48,619 bases of DNA from contig JAHDCK010000002.1 of assembly GCA_020629915.1 (NCBI GenBank), forward strand, positions 1 through 48,619, in the 5' to 3' direction. This document shows positions 8,533 through 16,791 of this stretch, one piece after another. A program made the position numbers and the translations under genes. Under the pieces are notes generated by a model, which was not told the origin of the DNA, did no database searches, and saw only the letters and a program-made list of their open reading frames with translations. Within the stretch, counting starts at the first letter, position 1. Every line of letters begins with the position of its first letter. This DNA comes from Saprospiraceae bacterium (GTDB taxonomy: Bacteria > Bacteroidota > Bacteroidia > Chitinophagales > Saprospiraceae).

Positions 8533-10031
8533 TTATCATACAAACTATTGCATATATATTACTGGGAGTATATTGTTTTTCCCTCGCCTATATCACTTTG
8601 TATTGCTTCATGCAATTCCACTTATTATTTTTTTATTTAAATAAAAACAATCCCAATACAAACAAGGAAAACCAACCCAAAGCTCCGTTGGATCACGATC
8701 TGCCTTTTATCACCATTCAGCTTCCATTATATAATGAATTATATGTTTCTGAGCGATTGATTGACAATATTATGCAATTGCAATACCCTAAGAACAAATT
8801 AGAGATACAAGTATTAGATGATTCTACAGATGAAACAATTGCCATTTGCCAAAAAAAAGTTGCAGAATATCAAGCATTGGGTTTTGATATAAAATATGTA
8901 CGCCGCACCAATCGAAAGGGATATAAGGCCGGTGCGCTCAAGGAAGGAATGCTAACCGCAAAGGGAGAATTCATTGCCATTTTTGATGCAGACTTTCTCC
9001 CCTACCCGGATTTTCTGCTCAAGACAATTGCTTATTTTGATGACCCCAAAACTGGCGTCGTACAAACCAGATGGGAACATATAAATAAAAATTATTCATT
9101 ATTAACGCGTTTACAAGCCATGCAGTTGGATGTGCATTTTACGGTAGAACAAAAAGGGCGAATGCTCGGCAATTGCCTGTTGCAATTTAACGGGACGGCG
9201 GGCGTCTGGCGAAGAAAAACCATAGAAGAAGCCGGGGGCTGGGAAGCAGATACGCTGACGGAGGATTTGGATTTGAGCTACCGGGCACAAATGAAAGGAT
9301 GGAAAATTGTCTTCCTCGAAAAATTCTGTTCTCCGGCAGAACTACCTGCTGAAATGAATGGATTAAAGTCCCAGCAATTTCGCTGGACTAAGGGCGGAGC
9401 AGAAACGGCTCGAAAGATCCTGCCTGTTATATTAAAATCAAACTTATCCTTAAAACAAAAATTTCATGCTGCTACCCACCTGCTTTCCAGCGGAATTTTT
9501 ATATTCGTTTTTCTAACAGGCATCACATCCGTGCCGCTTGCTTTCCTGATAAAACAGACCCATTTCAATGAGCATTGGCTGGCTACATTTATGCTGAGTT
9601 TGCTTTCGATGGTCGCCGTTTATTTCGTCGCCAATGTTAATGGCAATCTGGAACGACAACCCAAGCTCAAACTCATATTTAAATTTTTAATACTTTTCCC
9701 GATTTTTCTGGCCATCAGCATGGGTTTATCGCTTCACAATTCCATTGCGGTTTTGCAGGGTTATCTTGGAAAAACCTCTCCCTTTGTCCGCACCCCTAAA
9801 TTCAACATTAACAGCCTGCGGGATAAATTGCAAGAGCAAAAATACCTTGCTACAAAAATCAACTGGATAACGATTGGAGAAGGATTGCTTACCCTGTATT
9901 TTATGGCTGCCTTCCTTGCAGGATTTTATTATGAGGCTACTATTTTTTCTATATTTCACTTCTTATTATTTATAGGATTTGGATTTATCAGTCTCAATTC
10001 CGTTCTTGATTTAAAAAATGCCCGTTCCTAA
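8532..10031 (+). CDS. Processive GT2 (cellulose/mannan-synthase-like) membrane glycosyltransferase
   Basis: CESA-like inverting glycosyltransferase. The catalytic part carries DDS and DAD aspartates, TEDLDLSYRAQ and QQFRW, the D,D,D,QxxRW signature. Three or four membrane segments follow, and the first one precedes the catalytic domain. No ATG exists before the first helix: the frame is open from 8523, and the usual ATG/TTG choices (8610 or 8598) would cut into the hydrophobic helix that starts at about 8532. The coordinates given assume an AUU-type start overlapping the stop of the previous gene; TTG 8598 is the conventional alternative. It overlaps the next gene by 14 bases, so the genes are translationally coupled. 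Confidence 0.82.
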   Translation: MIIQTIAYILLGVYCFSLAYITLYCFMQFHLLFFYLNKNNPNTNKENQPKAPLDHDLPFITIQLPLYNELYVSERLIDNIMQLQYPKNKLEIQVLDDSTDETIAICQKKVAEYQALGFDIKYVRRTNRKGYKAGALKEGMLTAKGEFIAIFDADFLPYPDFLLKTIAYFDDPKTGVVQTRWEHINKNYSLLTRLQAMQLDVHFTVEQKGRMLGNCLLQFNGTAGVWRRKTIEEAGGWEADTLTEDLDLSYRAQMKGWKIVFLEKFCSPAELPAEMNGLKSQQFRWTKGGAETARKILPVILKSNLSLKQKFHAATHLLSSGIFIFVFLTGITSVPLAFLIKQTHFNEHWLATFMLSLLSMVAVYFVANVNGNLERQPKLKLIFKFLILFPIFLAISMGLSLHNSIAVLQGYLGKTSPFVRTPKFNINSLRDKLQEQKYLATKINWITIGEGLLTLYFMAAFLAGFYYEATIFSIFHFLLFIGFGFISLNSVLDLKNARS

Positions 10032-11361
10032 ATTCTCGTCCTGGCTTTTACTGTTTCTCTGCCTTGCTCCGGCTTTGGGAATTGGATTTTTTACGCCGAG
10101 AGAAAACTTCGGTCTCCTAATCTCTTTATACTCTATTTTTTTTATTTCGTATTTATTATTTTATAAAAATGCCAAACAGCTCTCTTGGGTTTACAAAGGA
10201 GTTATTGCAGGAATTATCATACGATTTATTCTGGTATTTTCAATGCCGGAATTGTCTGATGATATTTACCGGTTCATTTGGGATGGCAGGATTTGGAATA
10301 CTGGTTTCTCCCCTTTCAATTTCACCCCTTTACAATTAGTAAATTCCAACCCAATAGAAATAAATAAAATTGTATACGAAAACTTAAATTCCAAAAACTA
10401 CTACACCATTTACCCGCCCACTTGCCAATACATTTTCGGATGCGCAACCTGGCTGTTTCCCCGGTCTGTTTCCGGCAGTACAATAATGATTAAATTATCT
10501 TTATTCTTATTTGAAATCGGGACGTTATTTTTTATTTTTAAATTGCTGAAACAATTCCAACTCCCAAAAAAGAGAATTTTATTATATGCTTTAAATCCAC
10601 TTATTATAATTGAAATCTGTGGCAATGCCCACTTTGAAGGAGCCATGATATTTTTCTTTTTGTTATCGCTTTGGTTGATTTCTCAGCAAAAAATTCTGCC
10701 CTCTGCACTGGCTTTTTCTCTGGGTATTTTAGCCAAGTTACATCCATTGATGTTCCTGCCTTTTTACATTAAAAAACTAAATATAAAAAATAGCTTACTA
10801 TATTTTACTGGTATTGGCCTTACTACTTTAGTTCTTTTTGCTCCATTCCTTTCCCAGACGCTGGCACAAAACTTTAGCAGTAGCCTCGACTTATATTTTC
10901 GGCATTTTGAATATAATGGAAGTATATATTATATTTTCAGGTGGCTGGGCATTCAGTGGAAGGGTTATAACTGGATTAGTGTAATTGGCCCGGCGTTATC
11001 TTTTTTCGTTTTGCTTAGCATTATTTTTTTAAGTCTAAAAGAAAACACAAAAAACTGGCGGGAGCTTATGCCCTTTCTTCTAGGAGCTATTTGCTTGTAT
11101 TTGTTTTGTGCAACTACGGTGCATCCCTGGTATTTATGCCTGCCCATTGCCTTGTGTTTATTTACCCGATTTCGCTTTCTGATCCTTTGGTCATTTTTTA
11201 TTTATTTTACATATATTAATTATTCATACAAAGTTTTTCAGGAAAACATTTTAGTTGTATTAATAGAATATTTTGTATTGTATGGTTTTATATTTATAGA
11301 AATACTCTATCCCAATTTGCTAAAACAAAAAAGGGATTCCGCAAGCGGAATCCCTAAGTAA
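10018..11361 (+). CDS. Polytopic GT-C-type glycosyltransferase (GT87/mannosyltransferase-like)
   Basis: Integral membrane protein of 447 residues with about 11 hydrophobic segments. An early acidic loop, MPELSDDIYRFIWDGR, has the aspartates found in lipid-linked-sugar-dependent GT-C enzymes. ALNPLIIIEICGNAHFEGAM and AKLHPLMFLPFYI resemble the GT87/DUF2029 and bacterial mannosyltransferase group. The likely role is transfer of a sugar from a polyprenyl-phosphate donor outside the membrane, with the donor made by the first gene of the cassette; this is inferred. The last residues (about RDSASGIPK) are encoded by the hairpin that ends the convergent susCD operon. Confidence 0.75.
   Translation: MPVPKFSSWLLLFLCLAPALGIGFFTPRENFGLLISLYSIFFISYLLFYKNAKQLSWVYKGVIAGIIIRFILVFSMPELSDDIYRFIWDGRIWNTGFSPFNFTPLQLVNSNPIEINKIVYENLNSKNYYTIYPPTCQYIFGCATWLFPRSVSGSTIMIKLSLFLFEIGTLFFIFKLLKQFQLPKKRILLYALNPLIIIEICGNAHFEGAMIFFFLLSLWLISQQKILPSALAFSLGILAKLHPLMFLPFYIKKLNIKNSLLYFTGIGLTTLVLFAPFLSQTLAQNFSSSLDLYFRHFEYNGSIYYIFRWLGIQWKGYNWISVIGPALSFFVLLSIIFLSLKENTKNWRELMPFLLGAICLYLFCATTVHPWYLCLPIALCLFTRFRFLILWSFFIYFTYINYSYKVFQENILVVLIEYFVLYGFIFIEILYPNLLKQKRDSASGIPK
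11333..11354 (-). terminator. Intrinsic terminator of susC-susD, inside the 3' end of the GT-C gene
   Basis: GGGATTCCG and CGGAATCCC form a 9-bp stem with a CAAG loop. Read on the minus strand it is followed by a TTTTTT run, so it terminates the susC-susD transcript. On the plus strand it lies within the coding end of the GT-C gene. Confidence 0.85.
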
Positions 11362-11381
11362 TTATTTATATAAAAATAATT

Positions 11382-12698
11382 TTATTGCTCCAATACTGGT
11401 CTTGGGAATTGTTCGAATACTTCATCACCATCTCTGTCGTTTGGCAGTTCATCTAAACGACCATAACGACGCATATCTATCCAGCGATGACCTTCTCCAA
11501 AGAGAGAATATCTTCTTTGGTGTAATAATTCATCTACCAGAGCAGCATCATCTGTATCTCCAGTATAATCTCCTACACCTGCTGCATTACGCACAACGTT
11601 TAAAGCAGCTACAGCTTCATTATTATCTGAACCGATATTTGCTTCTGCATAGATTAGGATCAATTCTTCATTTCTGATGATTGGAATTGGAGAAGTGTTA
11701 CTTCCATAAAGACTTACCTGATGAGTTCCAGATAAACCATCTAATGTAACAGGAACACCAATTACAGCAGTATCTAACATTGTTACCTTTCCTGTACGTG
11801 AATCACCAGCTTCGGCATCCGTTAGAAAGGAACTTTGTGCTAAATATAAATCTGCATTTGGTGCAAAGAAGATAGGATTCAAATCATTTCCACCAAGGCC
11901 TCCAAATAAATGATCGGTAGAATTATCAAGTCCACCATTCAGGTCAAAGTATGAGTCATTGAGGTAACTCAAAGCATTTGATTTATTTCCTTGATAAATA
12001 GCAACTCTGGCAGAAAGAGCTTTATTAAACTCCCAAAATCCACCTACAGAACTATCAAATCCAGGTGCAGAGAAAACAAAGTTATCACCGCCATTGGCCA
12101 AATCAGTAGCAGCTTCTCCTAAGAGGGCCTGAATTTCACTTAAAGAATTATCATGATTAGCTGTGAATGGTCCGAGGTTATCCGGATCACTTACCTCCAC
12201 ACGAATTCCGTTGTTGTATTGTCTGTTAGCGACTAAAAGTAAAGCATAGGCTTTCAACGTTTTAGCATAACCGTAATATCCGTTCTTTTCTTCATCGGAA
12301 AGTCCAGCTGCACTATTCTCTACAGCGGTAATTAATACGTTTGCATTTTTTACTGCACGATATCTGGCAGCAAATGATCGAGTAGTGAGAAAACCATTAT
12401 TATCTAATACTCCCGCGCCAGCTCCGGCTCCTAACAATTCGCCGGTATATCGAGGGTCTACACCATTTAAATCATAGTACTCTCTTCCTACGATAGAAAC
12501 TGTATTGTAATAAAACCCAAGGTCCGTTCTCATTACAGAGGCTAATCCAGTAGCTAGTAACTTTAAGTCTGCCGCTGTCGCCCCATTTTCAAATGACTCT
12601 AAACTAGGCCCATTTGGGTTCGGTATTTCATCTATCTCACAAGATGAGACAGAGAATAATAATATTAAGGCAATGCCTAATAATTTATATAAATTCAT
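11382..12698 (-). CDS. SusD/RagB-family outer-membrane lipoprotein
   Basis: Surface substrate-binding lipoprotein that caps its SusC partner. It has a lipoprotein signal ending SVSSC near residue 20. The SusD alpha-helical core shows the typical segments AYALLLVANRQYNN, RNEELILIYAEANI and LLHQRRYSLFGEGHRWIDMRRYGR. At 438 residues it is at the short end for the family, though the C terminus (FPRPVLEQ) looks complete. It follows susC by 24 bases in one operon ending at the terminator near 11340. The substrate cannot be told from sequence alone; no glycoside hydrolase is adjacent. Confidence 0.9.
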   Translation of the reverse strand: MNLYKLLGIALILLFSVSSCEIDEIPNPNGPSLESFENGATAADLKLLATGLASVMRTDLGFYYNTVSIVGREYYDLNGVDPRYTGELLGAGAGAGVLDNNGFLTTRSFAARYRAVKNANVLITAVENSAAGLSDEEKNGYYGYAKTLKAYALLLVANRQYNNGIRVEVSDPDNLGPFTANHDNSLSEIQALLGEAATDLANGGDNFVFSAPGFDSSVGGFWEFNKALSARVAIYQGNKSNALSYLNDSYFDLNGGLDNSTDHLFGGLGGNDLNPIFFAPNADLYLAQSSFLTDAEAGDSRTGKVTMLDTAVIGVPVTLDGLSGTHQVSLYGSNTSPIPIIRNEELILIYAEANIGSDNNEAVAALNVVRNAAGVGDYTGDTDDAALVDELLHQRRYSLFGEGHRWIDMRRYGRLDELPNDRDGDEVFEQFPRPVLEQ

Positions 12699-12722
12699 AA
12701 TTATTTATTTTTTAGTTTAAGA

Positions 12723-15700
12723 CTAGAAAGTCACATTTAAATGAAAGTTAAATGATTTCGAACTCGGGAAAGGAGTAACCTCAATAGAGTTCGCTAAAAC
12801 ATTACCTCCAAAATTAGAAACCTCAGGGTCATAACTATTATAATCAAAAACATTAATTAGATTCCTTCCAGATAGTCCAAACTTAACTTTCGCAGCATCC
12901 ATTATTAAATTTGGTAAGGTATAAAACAAACCTATTTCTCTTACTCTGAAATAACTTGCATCTTCAATCCATGGGCCTGCATTTCCGGAAAACCACTCAG
13001 AAGTTCGGTAAGTTCCATTACCCATTTGTCCTGCAGGATCTAAAGTAGTATCATCATAATCCCAGGTTGTTCCGGCTAGGTCATATAATAATGTACTCAG
13101 GTTTACAGCATCTCCACCTTGCTTCCAATGCATAACAATACCTAATTCAACTCCTTTATAGTTAAAGTTATTGGTAAATGACATATTGAAATCTGCTTCG
13201 GCATCTCCATAAACTCTAAATCCGTCACCATCTGGATCTAAATCAGAACAGTCACCAGTTTCACAATCATCCGGATTATAAGTACCTACAATTTGAGTTG
13301 CACTTCGTCCTTCCTGAATTCTGTATTGTCCAAGACTCGCAGCAAATCCTCCTTCATTAAAAGCAGGAACATCTAATGAAGTTACTTCTGATTTATTTTT
13401 CCAGAAATTAGTAATTGTTGTCCAGGTAAAATCTCCAGTCACAGGGGTGGCTCTTAATCCTAACTCAATACCATCATTTCGTAAAGAACCGCCATTGATT
13501 ACCTCATCAATATAACCAGTTGATGTTGGTAATCCGGCTTCTAATAATAAATCAGTGATTGTCTTTGTATAGAAGGATACATCCAATAATATTTTATTAT
13601 TCAAAAATCCTAAATCAGCTCCAAACTCCAACTCAGCTTGTCTTTCAGGACCCACCTCTGGATTTCCTCTAAGTGTACTTGAAATAAGACCAGATTGCCC
13701 GGCAATAACAGTTCCGTCATAACCATTATATTTTCTACCAAATGGAGGTACACGACCTGATTGTCCATAGGCTACACGAAGTTTCACCTGACTCAATGCC
13801 TCAGAAGATAAGAAGTCAAACTCATGTAAATTTAGAGCAAGATTCGCTTTAGGATAGAAATAAAGTTTGTTTACATCTCCGTTATTGGATGATTTATCTC
13901 CTCTAACCCCCAAAGTTGCAATGACTTTATCCTGGAAGTTTACTTCTTCCTGAACAAAGAACCCTTTATCCTTTCTGATCTGTCTATTTTGCTCTATATC
14001 CCGAGTTCCTGATTGATCTAAGTTTGTTTGTGATCCATTTAAACGAGTGGCCGTTGAAATGACTGTATTCAAATTGGCATCCTCCTGAGTAAGACCAAAT
14101 TGAGTCGTAAAGGAAAGATTGCTTTCTGTGTAAAAAGAATGAACTAAGATCCCTGCCATGTTCGTATTAGTACTAACACTACTACCTACAATGGAAGCTC
14201 CTTCTAAAGTTCCTGGTACTCTAAAAAATGATAATTGCTGAGGGAAGATTCCGGTTGTTCTTAAGTTGTACTGATCTAATCCTCCACGTAAAATCAATTT
14301 CAAGTTGTTATTGTCATTTGAAAACAATCTTGCTGTCAATGTACCACCACCGATATAACGATTTACTTTTTCGCGGTTAGTAATCAAAGCAACTGTTTCC
14401 AAAACATTTGAACCCACATTTGGATTTCCTGGGTAAACACCTGTAGCATCCGGGAATAAATCATCCCAAGGACGAGTAAAGGCCATAGCATAACCTATCG
14501 TTGTATTAGTATTACTATTATTGAAAAATCCTCTATCAGCAGTGGAGTTGATATAATTATTAGAAATATCCAACTTCAACCAATCTGTAAAGGTATGTCC
14601 AATATTGGCACGAACAGATGCTTTTTGGTATCCGGTATTATCAACAATACCATTGTCATTCTTAAAGGTTCCTCCTATGAAATAATTACTCTTATCATTT
14701 CCTCCGCTAATAGTTAAACGGGAAGTAGATAATAAACCGTTATTTCCATATAATTCATTCTCATAATCAGTAACACCATTGTCTTTGAATCTTTGAACCT
14801 CTGCATCTGCATCCGCACCGTCAGGGTCACTAGGAAAGTAGGTAGAGCGGATTTTTGCTTCATCCCAACTTCGCTGACCAAGTAAACGAATAGCCTGTGT
14901 CATACCTAAGGTCTGACCAATAGAAACTCTCGCTTTTCCAGCCTTACCTCTCTTAGTTGTAATAATAACAACACCACCTGCGGCTCTTGAACCATAAATG
15001 GCCGCCGCTGATGCACCTTTTAGAATTTCAATATTCTCAATATCCTCCGGATCGATATCTGCGATACGGTTGGAAGCATCATCTTGGTTGGTGGCTGCAT
15101 TTCCTCCACCTGCTGCAGCAGAAACGACATTGGTTCCGGTAGAAATCGTCCGGTTATCAATAAATACTCCATCAACAATATAAAGAGGTTGTTGATTTCC
15201 AAAAATAGAAGTTACCCCTCTCAATTTTACAGACATACCACCACCTGGTGCCCCGGAGTTGGATTTAATTTCTGCCCCTTTGAATTTTCCATAAAGGGCT
15301 CCATCCATAGTAGACTGAGTGGTTACACCCGTCAATTCAGCAGCAGAAATGGAGGCTACTGAGTTGGCCAGATTACTTCTTTTTACAGTCGTTGCCAGAC
15401 CGGAAACGATTACCTCATCCAGCGTACTTACGCCTTCGCTCATTGTAACATTATTGATACGGGAACCTGCTTTGGTCACAGGCGTTTCGCGTGCCTCGTA
15501 TCCAATGTAAGAAAAAACCAGTGTGCCGGATTCACCGGGAACTTCGATGGAATACTTTCCATCCAAATCTGTACTGGTACCGATTACTGTTCCCTTCACA
15601 ACGACGGAAACACCGATTAATGGTTGGTTGGCATCATCTACAACTGTTCCGTTAATTGTAAATTGTGCCTGTAGCCCGGTGAACCCGAGCAAAAGAACCA

Positions 15701-15737
15701 ACACCATTAAGCTTTTGGTAAAGATCAAATGCTTCAT
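12723..15737 (-). CDS. SusC/RagA-family TonB-dependent transporter
   Basis: Outer-membrane beta-barrel importer of 1004 residues. In order: a signal peptide; a carboxypeptidase-D regulatory-like domain (FTINGTVVDDANQPLIGVSV, about 26-105); the plug domain with the family signature KGASAAAIYGSRAAGGVVII; and a ~22-strand barrel ending in the C-terminal aromatic FNFHLNVTF. It is paired with susD directly downstream. A structured leader precedes the gene. Without neighbouring enzymes or a regulator, the ligand (glycan, peptide or other) stays open. Confidence 0.92.
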   Translation of the reverse strand: MKHLIFTKSLMVLVLLLGFTGLQAQFTINGTVVDDANQPLIGVSVVVKGTVIGTSTDLDGKYSIEVPGESGTLVFSYIGYEARETPVTKAGSRINNVTMSEGVSTLDEVIVSGLATTVKRSNLANSVASISAAELTGVTTQSTMDGALYGKFKGAEIKSNSGAPGGGMSVKLRGVTSIFGNQQPLYIVDGVFIDNRTISTGTNVVSAAAGGGNAATNQDDASNRIADIDPEDIENIEILKGASAAAIYGSRAAGGVVIITTKRGKAGKARVSIGQTLGMTQAIRLLGQRSWDEAKIRSTYFPSDPDGADADAEVQRFKDNGVTDYENELYGNNGLLSTSRLTISGGNDKSNYFIGGTFKNDNGIVDNTGYQKASVRANIGHTFTDWLKLDISNNYINSTADRGFFNNSNTNTTIGYAMAFTRPWDDLFPDATGVYPGNPNVGSNVLETVALITNREKVNRYIGGGTLTARLFSNDNNNLKLILRGGLDQYNLRTTGIFPQQLSFFRVPGTLEGASIVGSSVSTNTNMAGILVHSFYTESNLSFTTQFGLTQEDANLNTVISTATRLNGSQTNLDQSGTRDIEQNRQIRKDKGFFVQEEVNFQDKVIATLGVRGDKSSNNGDVNKLYFYPKANLALNLHEFDFLSSEALSQVKLRVAYGQSGRVPPFGRKYNGYDGTVIAGQSGLISSTLRGNPEVGPERQAELEFGADLGFLNNKILLDVSFYTKTITDLLLEAGLPTSTGYIDEVINGGSLRNDGIELGLRATPVTGDFTWTTITNFWKNKSEVTSLDVPAFNEGGFAASLGQYRIQEGRSATQIVGTYNPDDCETGDCSDLDPDGDGFRVYGDAEADFNMSFTNNFNYKGVELGIVMHWKQGGDAVNLSTLLYDLAGTTWDYDDTTLDPAGQMGNGTYRTSEWFSGNAGPWIEDASYFRVREIGLFYTLPNLIMDAAKVKFGLSGRNLINVFDYNSYDPEVSNFGGNVLANSIEVTPFPSSKSFNFHLNVTF

Positions 15738-15770
15738 AGATTTATTTTGGTTTTTGTTAGAAAATAAAAA

Positions 15771-15885
15771 AGCTATTTAATGCAATTGTTAGGATATAAA
15801 AGAGCAACGTATTCCCAGCCGATATTCTAAAATATCGAAAACTAAGAATGCTTGTTGGTCACACTATCCACTACATTAAATAGCT
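15771..15885 (-). promoter_or_regulatory. Structured 5' leader of susC, terminator-like outer stem
   Basis: On the minus strand a perfect 12-bp stem (AGCTATTTAATG at 15885-15874 with CATTAAATAGCT at 15782-15771) encloses nested pairings: GGATA/TATCC, CAAC/GTTG and a 7-bp hairpin CGATATT/AATATCG (15820-15837). The 3' arm of the outer stem runs straight into TTTTTT, about 30 bases before the susC ATG. This looks like a leader RNA that could act as an attenuator or riboswitch. The outer stem is AT-rich, so its strength is uncertain. I recognise no known riboswitch class. Confidence 0.5.
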
Positions 15886-15895
15886 CTAGCAGCGG

Positions 15896-15903
15896 TAAAG
15901 CTA
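15896..15903 (-). promoter_or_regulatory. -7-like box for susC leader
   Basis: On the minus strand TAGCTTTA differs from TAnnTTTG only in the last base. A TTTTGG lies about 23 bases upstream. Transcription from here would start within a few bases of the outer stem of the leader. Confidence 0.35.
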
Positions 15904-16012
15904 ATTTTTATTTTTAAAAAAACCACCAAAATTTCAAAAAAATACGACTCCTGTCTGTGATCGGCTCTAATACAATAACCGAAAGTTTTGCCTGGAATAT
16001 CTGACAAATAAA

Positions 16013-16043
16013 AAAGTCAGTTGCCTTTTCGACAACTGACTTT
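16013..16043 (-). terminator. Intrinsic terminator of small secreted-protein gene
   Basis: An 11-bp stem (AAAGTCAGTTG with CAACTGACTTT) with a 9-base loop is followed on the minus strand by TTTTTTATTT. It lies 52 bases after the stop of the gene at 16095-16466. Confidence 0.85.
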
Positions 16044-16094
16044 GGAGTGTTTACAAAATATTAAATTCAAAACACTATGAAAAATGAAGCATCT

Positions 16095-16466
16095 TTAAGG
16101 AGTTCTCCATTTAATATTTTTCGGAATATATACCGTATGTGTTAAATCTGGATTTTGCATTTTTCCACTTTGAAAAAGACGAGTGTTACACCTTTTGGAT
16201 TTTAAGCGCAACTTCCCTTCATGGTAATATGAAAATAGCCTGAATTGTCCGCTTTCTTCCAAGTGTTTAAAAGAAAATCCTTCTACATTATTTACACTTG
16301 TTTTAACTCTTATGGCATCTCCTCCTTGTAAAACAATAATTTTTCCTTCTAAAATTAATTCCAGTTCCTCAATATTTTCTGCCTCAAATACCTGTTCTTC
16401 CACCTGGAAAGCCGGGCTCCAGGCAAAAGAAGATAAAAGAAAAAAAGCGAGTAATATTCTAACCAC
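16095..16466 (-). CDS. Small secreted protein, unknown
   Basis: Unrecognised. It has 123 residues with a clear signal peptide (MVRILLAFFLLSSFAWSPAFQ). The mature part is short beta-strand-like stretches (LELILEGKIIVLQGG, IRVKTSVNNV, GKLRLKSKR, THTVYIPKNIKW), which resembles one edge of the putative auto-transporter adhesin (DUF2807/DUF4097-like) beta-helix, but it is too short for the full domain. It is monocistronic: a terminator follows and a 325-base spacer precedes it. Confidence is in the gene, not in the function. Confidence 0.6.
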   Translation of the reverse strand: MVRILLAFFLLSSFAWSPAFQVEEQVFEAENIEELELILEGKIIVLQGGDAIRVKTSVNNVEGFSFKHLEESGQFRLFSYYHEGKLRLKSKRCNTRLFQSGKMQNPDLTHTVYIPKNIKWRTP

Positions 16467-16791
16467 TTAAATCTGAATTAAAACCATAAAATTTGAGATA
16501 TTGGGGAGAGGAGGGTTAATAGCTATACAAATCTAAGGGATTTATTCCTGTCACGCAAGTCGCTTTTTTAGTTAAAAAAAAGGACATTTTTCATTTGTGA
16601 CATCATTTTTAATGGTTCAAATTACCAAACTTAATTTTTATAAAGATAACTGGAAAAATCTGTGCCTTCATTGATTCCCTTATCTGTCCCAATTTGATTT
16701 TTCTTTTTTCTTAGAATTTTAAAGTTAAGGAACAGGAAATAAATAAGGTGCCCCAAATGATGTGGTTATTTCTTTCCTGTTCCCTTATTCC
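16467..16791. other. Spacer with strong hairpin
   Basis: Non-coding. Its only strong feature is the 18-base inverted repeat at 16729-16746 and 16766-16783 (arms begin GGAACAGGAAA and end TTTCCTGTTCC, with one mismatch), next to the stop of the M20 peptidase gene. It has no clear U-tract but may still act as a terminator or mRNA 3'-end stabiliser. Confidence 0.45.

Larger units (their letters stand above)
15738..16094. other. Spacer with susC leader and upstream-gene terminator
   Basis: This 357-base spacer holds the structured susC leader, a -7-like box for it, and the terminator of the upstream small secreted-protein gene. I see no coding sequence. Confidence 0.5.
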
